64,000 nucleotides of DNA from contig UICE01000003.1 in assembly GCA_900471815.1 (NCBI GenBank), positions 85,558-149,557 on the forward strand. Direction: 5' to 3'. Of this stretch, positions 27,286 to 36,643 are shown piece by piece. The stretch is from Hyphomicrobiales bacterium. Its GTDB lineage: Bacteria; Pseudomonadota; Alphaproteobacteria; Rhizobiales; Rhizobiaceae. Below the pieces are notes generated by a model, which saw only the letters and a list, made by a program, of their open reading frames with translations, searched no databases and was not told where the DNA came from. Every line of letters starts with the position of its first letter. Positions within the stretch are counted from its first letter, which is position 1. The position numbers were made by a program, and so were the translations under genes.

Positions 27286-28563
27286 ATGACCCTCATCACT
27301 GATCTTCGCGTTTTCGATATCCGTTTCCCGACCTCGCAAAGTCTGGACGGATCGGATGCCATGAATCCTGACCCGGACTATTCGGCTGCCTATGTGGTGC
27401 TGGATACGGATGCAGGGCTTTCCGGCCACGGCCTTACCTTTACCATCGGGCGCGGCAATGAGATCTGCTGCCTTGCCATTGAGGCCATGAAACACCTTGT
27501 TATCGGCCTTGAACTTGATTGGATAAAGGAAAACCCGGGCAGATTCTGGCATTTTATCACCGGTGACAGCCAGTTACGCTGGATCGGCCCTGATAAGGGT
27601 GCAATGCATCTGGCCACAGGCGCGGTAGTGAACGCCGTTTGGGATTTGCTGGCCAAGGAAGCGAAGAAGCCTGTCTGGCAACTGGTCGGTGAAATGACGC
27701 CGGAAGAGATCGTCAAAATCGTGGACTTCCGCTATCTTACGGACGTGCTGACGCCTGAAGAGGCGCTGGAAATTCTGCGTAGAGCAGAGGTCGGTAAGAA
27801 AGAACGTATTGAAACGCTAAAAGCAGATGGGTATCCCTGCTATACGACATCGGCAGGCTGGCTGGGCTATTCCGATGAAAAGCTCCGTCGCCTTTGTCAG
27901 GAGGCCGTGGATGCGGGCTTCAACCACATTAAGATGAAAGTCGGCCGCGATCTCGAAGATGATATCCGCCGTCTTACCATCGCGCGCGAAGTGATCGGCC
28001 CTGACCGCATTCTCATGATCGATGCCAATCAGGTCTGGGAAGTGAATGAAGCCATTGATTGGGTGAACAAGCTTGCCTTCGTCAAGCCGTTCTTCATTGA
28101 AGAGCCAACGAGCCCCGACGACGTTGCGGGCCATCGCAAAATTCGGCAGGCTATCCATCCGGTGAAAGTCGCGACCGGTGAGATGTGTCAGAACCGCATC
28201 ATGTTCAAACAGTTCATCGCCGAAGGCGCTATCGATGTCGTGCAGATCGATAGTTGCCGCATGGGTGGACTGAACGAAGTGCTGGCGGTGCTGCTTATCG
28301 CCGCAAAGTATGAGCTACCAGTCTGGCCGCATGCGGGCGGTGTTGGTCTGTGTGAATATGTCCAGCATCTGTCAATGATTGATTATATCGCCGTTTCAGG
28401 GACGAAAGAGGGCAGGGTTATCGAGTATGTCGATCATCTGCACGAGCATTTTGTTGATCCCTGCAACATTCAGGATGCGGCCTATATGCCACCCTCGCTG
28501 CCGGGCTTTTCAATTGAGATGAAACCGGAATCGATCAAGCAGTATTTGCATCACGGTCTTTAA
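27286..28563 (+). CDS. L-fuconate dehydratase
   Basis: A 425-residue enolase-superfamily enzyme converting L-fuconate to 2-keto-3-deoxy-L-fuconate. Long N-terminal signatures of the fuconate dehydratase group are visible (IRFPTSQSLDGSDAMNPDPD; HFITGDSQLRWIGPDKG; then a TTSAGWLGYSD loop). Catalytic parts include HIKMKVG, MIDANQVW, EEPTSPDD, ATGE and the dyad QIDSCRMGG plus WPHAGGVGL. The full length matches this group rather than shorter MR enzymes. It ends the operon and is followed by a strong terminator. Confidence 0.9.
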   Translation: MTLITDLRVFDIRFPTSQSLDGSDAMNPDPDYSAAYVVLDTDAGLSGHGLTFTIGRGNEICCLAIEAMKHLVIGLELDWIKENPGRFWHFITGDSQLRWIGPDKGAMHLATGAVVNAVWDLLAKEAKKPVWQLVGEMTPEEIVKIVDFRYLTDVLTPEEALEILRRAEVGKKERIETLKADGYPCYTTSAGWLGYSDEKLRRLCQEAVDAGFNHIKMKVGRDLEDDIRRLTIAREVIGPDRILMIDANQVWEVNEAIDWVNKLAFVKPFFIEEPTSPDDVAGHRKIRQAIHPVKVATGEMCQNRIMFKQFIAEGAIDVVQIDSCRMGGLNEVLAVLLIAAKYELPVWPHAGGVGLCEYVQHLSMIDYIAVSGTKEGRVIEYVDHLHEHFVDPCNIQDAAYMPPSLPGFSIEMKPESIKQYLHHGL

Positions 28564-28634
28564 AGCCTTTCCGCCCGGTAAATGAACCATCGCCGTCTCT
28601 GGTGATATTCATTGCTGACATGGAAAGGGTATTG

Positions 28635-28679
28635 TGCCGCCATTCTGACGTGCCGGAGTGGCGGCATTTTCTGTTTTTT
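28635..28679 (+). terminator. Terminator after L-fuconate dehydratase
   Basis: An 11-bp stem TGCCGCCATTC / GAGTGGCGGCA with one wobble position (28635-28645, 28656-28666), followed by TTTTCTGTTTTTT. Confidence 0.82.
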
Positions 28680-28749
28680 CGGTCGTGTCGTCTTGTGTAA
28701 ATGCGATGTCGTTTCCGCACCTATTCTTTTTATCATCCGGATGCTTTTA

Positions 28750-28945
28750 TCAGGCTACTTGAGGTGCCGCTTTCTAGGGAAGGTGGAGAATTGGGAAGCC
28801 GGTTTAATCCCGGCGCTGCCCCCGCAACGGTAGTGGAGTGAAACGCGGCAAAATAGCCACTGGAGCATGGTTCCGGGAAGGCGCCGTGAGGCTCGCAAGA
28901 GCAACTCCAGAGCCCGGAAACCAGCCGCAAGCGATAACACCGACT
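28750..28945 (+). ncRNA. Cobalamin (adenosylcobalamin) riboswitch
   Basis: The leader has the ordered conserved blocks of the cobalamin aptamer: GGGAAGCCGGT (28793-28803), the B12 box GCTGCCCCCGCAAC (28815-28828), GCCACTGG near 28856, GGGAAGGC near 28875, and AGCCCGGAAACC near 28911-28922. Spacing and order match the known class. When B12 is bound it should lower expression of the gene downstream. It directly precedes a Rieske oxygenase and reductase pair, which is an uncommon target; its usual targets are B12 transport, synthesis or B12-independent isoenzymes. Confidence 0.9.
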
Positions 28946-29054
28946 GATCGCGGTGGGCGATCAAGGAGCATTGTTTTGTATGGGCAGCCATACGGACGGT
29001 CTTCTCCGTCACCACCAGTCAGTTCTTTCGCAAATGAGATGGCGAGGACACGAC

Positions 29055-30296
29055 ATGGACGCACATAGTGAACTACTCCGGAACCTGAAACACCGGAAAC
29101 CTGGCTATGGCCTTGAGCAGGCTTTCTACAATGATCCGGAGTATTTCCGGTTGGATATGGAAAATATCTTCTACCGCGACTGGCTGTTTATCGGTCATGA
29201 TTGCGAAGTGGCGCGACCGGGCAATTATTTTACCGTGCAGATTGGCGATTATCCGGTCGTTATCGTCCGGGACCGCGAGAAGAAAATACGCGCGTTTCAT
29301 AATTCATGCCGCCATCGCGGGTCGCGCGTTTGTGCTTCTGAACGGGGCACCTCGGCGAAGCTTGTTTGCCCCTATCATCAGTGGACTTATGAACTGGATG
29401 GCCGTCTATTGTTCGCACGCCAGATGGGCGACGACTTCGATGCCAGCCAGCACAGCCTGAAGACGGTGCATTGCGAAAGCGTTGGCGGCTATATCTTCAT
29501 CTGCCTTGCGCCGATTGCGCCGGATTTTGCCGCTACGCGTGCCATGATCGATCCTTATCTTGCACCGCATCGCCTCAGCGAAACCAAAGTCGCCTTTCAA
29601 AGCTCGATCGTGGAGAAGGGTAATTGGAAGCTGGTGTGGGAAAACAACCGCGAATGCTATCATTGCGCCGCCAATCATCCGGAACTCTGTAAGACGTTTC
29701 CTGAAGCACCAAGCGTGACTGGCATACAAGGCTCAAAGGATGATCCTGAAATCGTGGCGCATTGGGACAAATGCGAAGCCGCAGGTCTGCCGAGCGTGTT
29801 CCGTATCGATGAGAATGGCCAGTACCGCGCGACACGCGTGCCGCTGCTTCACGAAGCCGAGAGCTATACCATGTCGGGCAAACGTGCTGTGGCGCGTCAG
29901 CTTAGCGATGATGTGAATGCACGGCAGATCGGTTCGCTATTGCTCTATCATTATCCGACGACGTGGAATCACATTCTGGGGGATCATGCCCTTTCTTTCC
30001 GCGTTCTCCCGCTTAGCCCGACAGAAACCCAGGTCACGACCAAGTGGCTGGTGCACAAGGACGCGGTGGAAGGCGTCGATTACACCATTGAGGAACTCAC
30101 GCATGTCTGGCTCGAAACCAATGATCAGGACCGCCAGATCGTTGAAGAAAATGCTTTTGGCATTCGCTCTCCTGCCTATGAGCCGGGCCCTTATTCGGTA
30201 GAGCATGAAGGCGGTGTTCTGCAATTCCTTGAATGGTATTCCAACACGATGGAAACGCGCCTTTCCGGCGACAAGCGACTGAGCAAGGTAGCGTAG
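29055..30296 (+). CDS. Rieske non-heme iron oxygenase alpha subunit (GbcA/stachydrine-demethylase-like)
   Basis: A 413-residue terminal oxygenase. The Rieske [2Fe-2S] cluster motif C-x-H-x17-C-x2-H spans NSCRHRGSRVC to VCPYHQW (about 92-115). The mononuclear iron site starts with NNRECYHCAANHPE (about 202-215). These features and the length resemble quaternary-ammonium demethylases such as GbcA (glycine betaine) or Stc2 (stachydrine). ATG 29055 is preceded by GGCGAGGA. The cobalamin riboswitch upstream suggests that it supplies an oxygen-dependent alternative when B12 is low; the exact substrate is inference. Confidence 0.85.
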   Translation: MDAHSELLRNLKHRKPGYGLEQAFYNDPEYFRLDMENIFYRDWLFIGHDCEVARPGNYFTVQIGDYPVVIVRDREKKIRAFHNSCRHRGSRVCASERGTSAKLVCPYHQWTYELDGRLLFARQMGDDFDASQHSLKTVHCESVGGYIFICLAPIAPDFAATRAMIDPYLAPHRLSETKVAFQSSIVEKGNWKLVWENNRECYHCAANHPELCKTFPEAPSVTGIQGSKDDPEIVAHWDKCEAAGLPSVFRIDENGQYRATRVPLLHEAESYTMSGKRAVARQLSDDVNARQIGSLLLYHYPTTWNHILGDHALSFRVLPLSPTETQVTTKWLVHKDAVEGVDYTIEELTHVWLETNDQDRQIVEENAFGIRSPAYEPGPYSVEHEGGVLQFLEWYSNTMETRLSGDKRLSKVA

Positions 30297-30301
30297 TGAA
30301 T

Positions 30302-31387
30302 ATGGGCATTCCTCAAAAGTACCCGCATCTCGATCAGATGCAGCCATGGAACGACCGGCTGCATCTGCTGGAGTGCCTGTCTGTCATTGAGGAAGCACCT
30401 AATGTGAAGACATTCACATTTCGTTCCGACAATCAAAACTGGTTCCGGTATGAGCCCGGCCAGTTCATGACGTTTGAATTGGGTACGCAACCGGATGCGG
30501 TTCTGCGTACCTACACGCTCTCTTCCAGCCCCTCGCGGCCATTTACGATTGCAATCACGGTCAAAGCGCAGGATGGCAGCATCGGCACGCGCTGGATGCT
30601 GGACCACCTCACGCCGGGCGCGCGGCTGAAAGCATTTGGGCCGCTGGGTGACTTTTCAATCTCAAAACATCCCGGCGAAAAATATCTGTTTATTTCTGCC
30701 GGGTCGGGCATCACACCCATGATGTCGATGACGCGTTGGATGCAGGATTGTGCACCACAAAGCGATATTAGTTTTGTCAGTTGCGCACGCCGCCCGAGCG
30801 ACATCATCTTTCGCAAGGAACTCGAATATCTGACCAGTTGCATGCCAAATCTCAAATTGTCCTTTCTGATCAAGGAACATGAAATGGGGCAGCTCTGGAC
30901 GGGTATCAGAGGCAGGCTCGAAGCGCCGAAGCTTTCGCTATTGTCGCCCGACTTCAAGGAACGGACGATTTTCTGCTGCGGTCCTGACGGATTCATGCGC
31001 GATGTTCGGGCCATGCTGGAAGAGTCCGGCTTCGATATGGCCAATTACCATCAGGAAAGCTTCGGTTCCGCCGCCGAACCTGTGCTTCCGGTAATGGACG
31101 ATATTTCTACGGAGGTGTCTGAAACTGCCACGATCGTCACTTTCTCCATGGCCGGCAAGGATGTGCACTGCGTCGCAGGCGATACAATCCTCAAGGCTGC
31201 CCGTGGTGCTGGCATTCGAATTGCCGCGGCCTGTGAATCCGGATTGTGCGGCACCTGCAAGGTCATGAAAATTTCCGGCAATGTCGATATGAACCATAAT
31301 GGCGGGATTCTCGACGAGGAAATTGATGAAGGCTATATCCTGGCCTGTTGTTCCAAACCGTTGGGCAATGTCGAAGTGGAAGCCTAG
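30302..31387 (+). CDS. NAD(P)H:[2Fe-2S] oxidoreductase partner (GbcB-like)
   Basis: A 361-residue electron-transfer protein: an FAD-binding barrel with RTYTLSSSP, an NAD-binding half with FISAGSGITPMMSM and CCGPDGFM, and a C-terminal plant-type ferredoxin domain with cysteines C-x4-C-x2-C (CESGLCGTC) and a distal ACCS. It passes electrons from NAD(P)H to the Rieske oxygenase upstream. A GTG at 30296 overlaps the oxygenase stop (TAGTG) and has better ribosome-binding spacing, so translation may begin there. The pair is one operon. Confidence 0.87.
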   Translation: MGIPQKYPHLDQMQPWNDRLHLLECLSVIEEAPNVKTFTFRSDNQNWFRYEPGQFMTFELGTQPDAVLRTYTLSSSPSRPFTIAITVKAQDGSIGTRWMLDHLTPGARLKAFGPLGDFSISKHPGEKYLFISAGSGITPMMSMTRWMQDCAPQSDISFVSCARRPSDIIFRKELEYLTSCMPNLKLSFLIKEHEMGQLWTGIRGRLEAPKLSLLSPDFKERTIFCCGPDGFMRDVRAMLEESGFDMANYHQESFGSAAEPVLPVMDDISTEVSETATIVTFSMAGKDVHCVAGDTILKAARGAGIRIAAACESGLCGTCKVMKISGNVDMNHNGGILDEEIDEGYILACCSKPLGNVEVEA

Positions 31388-31540
31388 AGCAAATTTGCTC
31401 CAGCTCCCAAGCGCATTTTCGTGTTGTCGATCTCAATCCCCTTGCTTTTCCCGATGCATTGCTTGACGAAGCTCGTGTATTGCCAGAGGCCGAGATTCGC
31501 ATAGAGCAGGCTGGCTCAAAGCTGTGGGGAGGAACCCAAA

Positions 31541-32356
31541 ATGGCTGCACCAATTTTTGCTATCAATCATATCGCTACTCCTTATCTTCGCCCTGCCGCG
31601 TTTTTTCAGTTGGCGGTGGCGCTTGGCTTGCGCGATGTTGAGATTCGTAATGACCTTGGCGGCAATGCGATTATTGACGGCACAGCTGCAACTGAAATGA
31701 AGGCGCTATCGAAAGCAGCCGGCGTGCGCATTGCCACGATCAATGCCTTGCAGCGCTTTAACGAGTGGACTCCGGAACGTGAGCACGAGGCTATTGAGCT
31801 TGCGGATTATGCGCGAGACGCTGGCGCAGCGGCAATTGTTCTGGTTCCTGTCAATGATGGTACGGGTCAGGAAGAGGGTGAGCGGCAGACTAATTTGCGA
31901 AAGGCGCTGACGGCGCTAAAGCCCATTCTTGAGAGCCGCGGACTGTTGGGTTTTGTCGAACCGCTGGGCTTTGAAATTTGCTCGCTTCGTTCAAAGGGCG
32001 AGGCAGCGCATGCCATTGAGGCTATCGGGGGTAAGGCTTGTTTCAAGCTTGTCCATGACACTTTCCATCATCATCTTGCCGGAGAGCCAGAATTTTTTCC
32101 GGATTTGACAGGGCTCGTCCATATTTCCGGCGTGACGGATCCTCATGTGAGCATTGATGATATGCGTGATCCGCACAGGGTTCTGGTTGATGAGAATGAT
32201 CGCGTTGGCAATGTCGATCAGATCCGCGCACTTTTGAATCAGGGCTACAAGGGCTTGTTTTCGTTTGAGCCTTTTGCAGAAGAAGTCCAGAAAATGGCTG
32301 ACCCGGCACGTGCCATTTCTGCCAGTATGGCATGGATTAATACCCGATTGGGCTGA
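31541..32356 (+). CDS. TIM-barrel sugar isomerase/epimerase (IolI/inosose-isomerase-like)
   Basis: A 271-residue AP-endonuclease-2/xylose-isomerase-like TIM barrel. Metal-ligand regions of the family appear as FVEPLGFE, KLVHDTFHHHL, GLVHISGV and FSFEPFAEEV. The closest theme is 2-keto-myo-inositol isomerase (IolI), in keeping with inositol genes a few kb away, but the gene is separated from them. The product is cytoplasmic. GGGAGGA precedes the ATG. Confidence 0.72.
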   Translation: MAAPIFAINHIATPYLRPAAFFQLAVALGLRDVEIRNDLGGNAIIDGTAATEMKALSKAAGVRIATINALQRFNEWTPEREHEAIELADYARDAGAAAIVLVPVNDGTGQEEGERQTNLRKALTALKPILESRGLLGFVEPLGFEICSLRSKGEAAHAIEAIGGKACFKLVHDTFHHHLAGEPEFFPDLTGLVHISGVTDPHVSIDDMRDPHRVLVDENDRVGNVDQIRALLNQGYKGLFSFEPFAEEVQKMADPARAISASMAWINTRLG

Positions 32357-32433
32357 ACGCCGCTTCGCTCTAAAGGCCTATATCCCATGGCGTCCCGCTT
32401 TCTGATAAGGTAGGTGCGACTATTGTTGGGAGA

Positions 32434-33024
32434 ATGGCGATGTTCTTGCAAACGATTGACGATGAAAGCGCGACGGACGAAGTGGCCGAAATTTATGCCA
32501 GGCACAAAGCCCAGCTTGGCTTCGTCATGGACGCGACGCGCTGCTTTACGGCGCGCCCTGGTCTTTTGCCCGCCTATACAGATTTCATGGATAAAATACG
32601 GGCAGGCTTTTCGCTCGGCATGCGAGAATGGCGGCTGATCACGCTCATTGCGGCAAAGCACATCCCTTCGACCTATTGCTCGCATGTTTATGCGAAACAA
32701 CTGATCGGCGATCTTGGGTCAAAGGAAATGGTACTCGCTGTCCATAGCGATTTTCGAACTGCCGGGCTTTCTGCTGCGGATGTGGAAATGCTGGTCTATG
32801 CGGAAAAGATTACGCAGGATGCTTCCAAAGTTGAACAAGAAGATATTAATCGGCTGCGCGCGGCGGGCTTCACGGATGTCCAGATATGCGACATCGCCCT
32901 TTGTGCCTCATTCCGCTGTTTTGTCAGCCGTTTTTTTGATGCGACAGGCGCTGCGCCAGAAGCAATATTTCTTGATCCAGATATCAATTTTCAAACTGCG
33001 ATGACTGTCGGAAAACGTTTCTAA
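32434..33024 (+). CDS. Carboxymuconolactone-decarboxylase-family protein without CxxC
   Basis: A 196-residue all-helical protein resembling the CMD/AhpD-like peroxidase-related family (REWRLITLIAAKHIPSTYCSHVYAKQLI). In AhpD-type members the helix carries CxxC plus a histidine; here only a single cysteine (YCSH) is present, so thiol peroxidase activity is doubtful. A second ATG at 32440 has better spacing to the GGGAGA site. It stands as a single gene. Function unknown. Confidence 0.7.
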   Translation: MAMFLQTIDDESATDEVAEIYARHKAQLGFVMDATRCFTARPGLLPAYTDFMDKIRAGFSLGMREWRLITLIAAKHIPSTYCSHVYAKQLIGDLGSKEMVLAVHSDFRTAGLSAADVEMLVYAEKITQDASKVEQEDINRLRAAGFTDVQICDIALCASFRCFVSRFFDATGAAPEAIFLDPDINFQTAMTVGKRF

Positions 33025-33207
33025 ACTGATGAGGCACTGCGCCGTTTTTACAGGCTTCGTTGCGATAGGCTATGGCGCTATTTCAGAATCTCTTTGGCAT
33101 TGACCCAAGACACTCGGTTGATTGTCATGTGATTTCGTCTTGGGTGCGACGGAACATTATCGCTCCCCCAAGGTTCCTGTATCCCAATCGACAGGAGGAA
33201 AATCATA

Positions 33208-33681
33208 ATGAAGACACTAGCTGAAATTTTTGAACATACATTGCATGACATCTATTATGCCGAGAATGCGCTCGTCAAAGCTCTACCAAAAGTTGCGAGC
33301 GCCTCCAAAGACGCCAAACTCAAAAAGGCAGTAGAAGAGCATCTTGAAGAGACGAAGGGTCAGGTAAAGACGCTGGACCAGGTTTTCAAATCGTTGGGTC
33401 TTAAGCCGAAAGCCGAAAAATGCGATGCCATTGAAGGTTTGATCAAGGAGACGGATGGTCTTATTGAAGAGGCTTCCGGCACCGCGCTGAATGCGGGCTT
33501 GCTTGCCGCTGCGCAAGCCGTGGAGCATTATGAGATTGCCCGCTACGGTTCATTGCGGGAATGGGCTAAAACACTCGGCCATGACGAAGCTCACAAGCTG
33601 CTCAGTGAAATTCTCGATCAGGAGAAGGCAGCCAATAACAAGCTGACCAACATCGCTGTTGAGAGCGTCAACAAGCCTTAA
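33208..33681 (+). CDS. DUF892 ferritin-like protein (YciE/YciF family)
   Basis: A 157-residue four-helix, ferritin-like protein of the DUF892 family, starting with LAEIFEHTLHDIYYAENALVK and carrying the metal-site type glutamate/histidine residues in EHLEETKGQV and QAVEHYEIARYGSL. Members are linked to general stress or salt response, but the reaction is not known. The ATG has a strong CAGGAGGAAAATC site. It is a single gene ending at a terminator. Confidence 0.85.
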   Translation: MKTLAEIFEHTLHDIYYAENALVKALPKVASASKDAKLKKAVEEHLEETKGQVKTLDQVFKSLGLKPKAEKCDAIEGLIKETDGLIEEASGTALNAGLLAAAQAVEHYEIARYGSLREWAKTLGHDEAHKLLSEILDQEKAANNKLTNIAVESVNKP

Positions 33682-34028
33682 CAGGCCCTTCTATCGGACA
33701 AATTGAGCGGGTCTGGCAAGGTTGCCGGGCCCGTTTTCATGTTGGATGGACAGCGAACCATTTTGCGCAGCTGTGCAAATAATTACTTCGTCTAACTATA
33801 GTCGAGAGTTGAATCGGACTTGACGATGAAGCCTTAAAATGGAATAAATATTTCAGAAACTAGCGTGGCGGTCTGTACATTCCGAAAACGCGCCAGGATC
33901 GAGTTGCGAGAGAGATACGCGCTTTCCATAACTTCGTCGCTTGCCGGTCAGGGGTAGTGGCCACAAGGACGAAGTGGAAGATTCCGGATAGAAAGGTGTT
34001 GCCGGGCACCATTGTGGAGGAGAAAAAA
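33682..34028. other. 347-bp gap: terminator and promoter region of the inositol importer
   Basis: It has a wobble-paired terminator for the DUF892 gene at about 33710-33738 (CGGGTCTGGCAA with TTGCCGGGCCCG, then TTTT). At 33841-33854 the sequence GGAA-TAAATA-TTTC resembles the GGAA-N6-TTCC site described for rhizobial IolR. The remaining leader contains GTGGAGGAG just before the importer start. No gene is seen. Confidence 0.5.
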
Positions 34029-34958
34029 GTGAAAAAGTTTCTATTGGGAGTGGCTGTTTCAGCGTTGATGAGCAGTTCGGCGCTGGCCGCCAATATAGGC
34101 GTGTCGATGGCGCAGTTTGATGACAATTTTCTCAACGTTTTGCGCACGGGGATGGAAGACTATGCCAAGACGCTTGATGGCGTGACTTTGCAGGTTGAAG
34201 ATGCGCAGAATGACGTGGCGAAACAGCAGAGCCAGATTCAGAATTTCATCGCCTCAAAAGTAGATGCGATTATTGTCAATGCGGTGGACACGGATGCCAC
34301 TGCGGCCATGTCGAAAATTGCTGCCGATGCCGGTATCCCACTGGTTTACGTTAATCGCCAGCCAGCAAATGTCGACGAATTGCCTGAGAAGCAGGCTTTT
34401 GTCGCCTCCAATGAAACTGAAGCGGGCACACTTGAAACAACGGAAGTCTGCCGGTTGCTCAAGGGGCAGGGCAAGGTCGTTGTCATGATGGGCGAGTTGT
34501 CCAATCAGGGTGCGCGGGCACGCACAAAGGCCGTGCATGATGTGATTGCGACCGATGCATGCAAGGGAATCTCCATTGTTGAAGAGCAGACCGCCAACTG
34601 GTCGCGCACACAGGGCGCGGATTTGATGACAAACTGGCTCTCGGCTGGCTTGGAGTTTGACGCTGTAATTTCTAACAATGACGAGATGGCAATCGGGGCT
34701 ATCCAGGCGCTTAAGGCTGCAGGCCGTGCCCCGGACAGTGTCGTTGTTGCCGGTGTTGACGCCACACAAGACGCTTTGGCGGCAATGACTGCCGGTGATC
34801 TTGATGTAACCGTATTCCAGGATGCGGCAGGGCAAGGCAAGGGTGCTGTCGATGCGGCGCTCAAGATTTCCAAAGGCGAGAAGATTGAAAGCAAGGTCTA
34901 TATTCCTTTCGAGCTCGTAACGCCTGAAAACCTGTCGAAATATCAGTCAAAAAACTAA
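34029..34958 (+). CDS. Sugar ABC transporter periplasmic binding protein (RbsB-like, probably inositol)
   Basis: A 309-residue type I periplasmic sugar-binding protein with a signal peptide (KFLLGVAVSALMSSSALA, then ANIG). Family markers are VDAIIVNAVDTDA, PLVYVNRQP and VVAGVDATQDALAAM. The start is a GTG at 34029 with GGAGGAG eight bases upstream; the longer upstream frame is not secreted-protein-like. It is followed by a sugar ABC ATPase, a permease and iolG, so myo-inositol is the likely ligand. Confidence 0.85.
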   Translation: MKKFLLGVAVSALMSSSALAANIGVSMAQFDDNFLNVLRTGMEDYAKTLDGVTLQVEDAQNDVAKQQSQIQNFIASKVDAIIVNAVDTDATAAMSKIAADAGIPLVYVNRQPANVDELPEKQAFVASNETEAGTLETTEVCRLLKGQGKVVVMMGELSNQGARARTKAVHDVIATDACKGISIVEEQTANWSRTQGADLMTNWLSAGLEFDAVISNNDEMAIGAIQALKAAGRAPDSVVVAGVDATQDALAAMTAGDLDVTVFQDAAGQGKGAVDAALKISKGEKIESKVYIPFELVTPENLSKYQSKN

Positions 34959-34973
34959 GCAATAAGTCGTTGC

Positions 34974-35003
34974 CGGTCTCTCCCCCCCCCTGGGGAGAGA
35001 CCG
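34974..35003 (+). promoter_or_regulatory. Strong intercistronic hairpin with C9 run
   Basis: A 12-bp perfect stem CGGTCTCTCCCC/GGGGAGAGACCG between the binding-protein and ATPase genes, without a T-run. It probably protects the binding-protein mRNA or reduces read-through. The stem and loop include nine consecutive C residues. Confidence 0.6.
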
Positions 35004-35046
35004 CATTGGTATTTAAAGCAGCCAAACTCTCTGGGAGGAGAAGAGC

Positions 35047-36588
35047 ATGACACTCAGCCCTTCAACCATGGCGGCAGTTCGTGCCAGCGGTGCAGTGCCG
35101 CAGGCGGAATATCTTTTGAATGTTGAAAATGTCCGCAAGGAATTTCCAGGTGTTTTGGCGCTGGATGGTGTGCAGTTCCGGCTGAAGCGCGGGACAGTTC
35201 ATGCGCTGATGGGTGAAAATGGCGCCGGTAAATCCACTCTGATGAAGATACTTGCTGGAATATATATTCCAGATCAGGGCGAGGTTTATCTCAAAGGCCT
35301 GCCGATTCGTCTGAAATCGCCATTAGACGCGCTAGAAAATGGCATAGCGATGATTCATCAGGAATTGAACCTGATGCCATTCATGACTGTAGCCGAGAAT
35401 ATATGGATTCGCCGTGAACCGAAGAATGCTTTCGGCTTTGTTGATCATGGCAAAATGTACGATATGACGGCCGAGCTTTTTCAGCGGCTGAATATCAGGC
35501 TCGATCCTGATAGCCAGGTGCGGGATCTCTCGGTCGCCAACCGCCAGATGGTCGAAATTGCCAAGGCGGTTTCCTATGAATCCGATGTGCTGATTATGGA
35601 TGAGCCGACCTCTGCGCTGACTGAGCGCGAGGTGGAACATCTCTTCGCGATCATACGTGATCTGCGTTCGCAAGGGATCGGCATTGTCTACATCACGCAC
35701 AAGATGAATGAACTGTTCGAGATTGCCGATGAGTTTTCGGTATTTCGGGACGGCCGTTACATCGGCACACATGCCTCAACCGATGTAACCCGTGATGACA
35801 TCATCAAAATGATGGTTGGCCGTGAGATTACCCAGATGTTCCCGAAGGAAACTGTGCCTATCGGCGATGTCGTGCTTTCGGTGAAGGATTTATCGCTGAA
35901 GAATGTATTTCACAACATTTCTTTTGATGTTCGCGCGGGTGAAATCCTGGGTATTGCCGGACTCGTCGGCTCTGGTCGCTCAAATGTGGCTGAAACCATT
36001 TTCGGTGTTACTCCAGCCACGACAGGAACCATTGCCATTAATGGCAAGGAGGTAAAGGTCACCACGCCCAACCAAGCCATCAATATGGGCATGGCCTTTC
36101 TGACAGAGGATCGCAAGGATACGGGCTGCCTGCTGATCCTCGATATTCTTGAAAACATGCAGATCGCTGTGCTGCAGGATCGCTTTACCAAATTTGGTTT
36201 TGTGCAGGAGAAGCAGATTACGGCTGTTTGCCAAAAGATGAGCGAAACCTTGCGGGTGAAGACGCCCAACCTGGAAGAAAAGATCGAAAATCTATCCGGT
36301 GGCAACCAGCAGAAGGTTCTCATTGGTAGGTGGTTGCTTACCAATCCTAAAATTCTCATTCTGGATGAGCCGACCCGCGGCATTGATGTTGGTGCCAAGG
36401 CAGAAATCCATCGCCTCGTCACGCAGCTCGCAAGGCAGGGCGTTGCGGTCATCATGATCTCATCGGAAATGCCTGAGGTGCTCGGCATGAGCGATCGCGT
36501 GATGGTGATGCATGAGGGGCGCGTAACGGGTTTTCTGGATAGGGCTGAAGCGACGCAAGTCAAGGTAATGGAGCTGGCGTCAAAATAA
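35047..36588 (+). CDS. Sugar ABC transporter ATPase, two nucleotide-binding domains (RbsA/MglA-like)
   Basis: A 513-residue protein with two ABC cassettes in tandem. The first has Walker [10 protein letters not shown], a degenerate signature [15 protein letters not shown] and Walker B VLIMDEPT; the second has GLVGSGRSN in place of a normal Walker A, the signature LSGGNQQK and [10 protein letters not shown]. This asymmetry is normal for CUT2 sugar importers. It works with the binding protein upstream and the permease downstream to bring in inositol or a similar sugar. Confidence 0.9.
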   Translation: MTLSPSTMAAVRASGAVPQAEYLLNVENVRKEFPGVLALDGVQFRLKRGTVHALMGENGAGKSTLMKILAGIYIPDQGEVYLKGLPIRLKSPLDALENGIAMIHQELNLMPFMTVAENIWIRREPKNAFGFVDHGKMYDMTAELFQRLNIRLDPDSQVRDLSVANRQMVEIAKAVSYESDVLIMDEPTSALTEREVEHLFAIIRDLRSQGIGIVYITHKMNELFEIADEFSVFRDGRYIGTHASTDVTRDDIIKMMVGREITQMFPKETVPIGDVVLSVKDLSLKNVFHNISFDVRAGEILGIAGLVGSGRSNVAETIFGVTPATTGTIAINGKEVKVTTPNQAINMGMAFLTEDRKDTGCLLILDILENMQIAVLQDRFTKFGFVQEKQITAVCQKMSETLRVKTPNLEEKIENLSGGNQQKVLIGRWLLTNPKILILDEPTRGIDVGAKAEIHRLVTQLARQGVAVIMISSEMPEVLGMSDRVMVMHEGRVTGFLDRAEATQVKVMELASK

Positions 36589-36643
36589 TCCGGTCAAATT
36601 TTTCAGATCGGACGACGCTACTGGGGTATTGGGAGAAACTATA

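Larger units (their letters stand above)
28564..29054. other. 491-bp gap holding a terminator and a cobalamin riboswitch
   Basis: The left third ends the fucose operon (terminator at 28635-28679). The remaining stretch is the untranslated leader of the Rieske oxygenase gene, containing the riboswitch and about 110 bp of possible expression platform (28946-29054) with short hairpins such as GATCGC/GCGATC. No gene is supported here. Confidence 0.7.

Noticed and set aside
34982-34990. Run of nine C residues as a phase-variation tract
   Set aside because: It lies in an intercistronic hairpin, not in a coding frame or promoter spacing region, so phase switching is unlikely; a sequencing-length error is equally possible.
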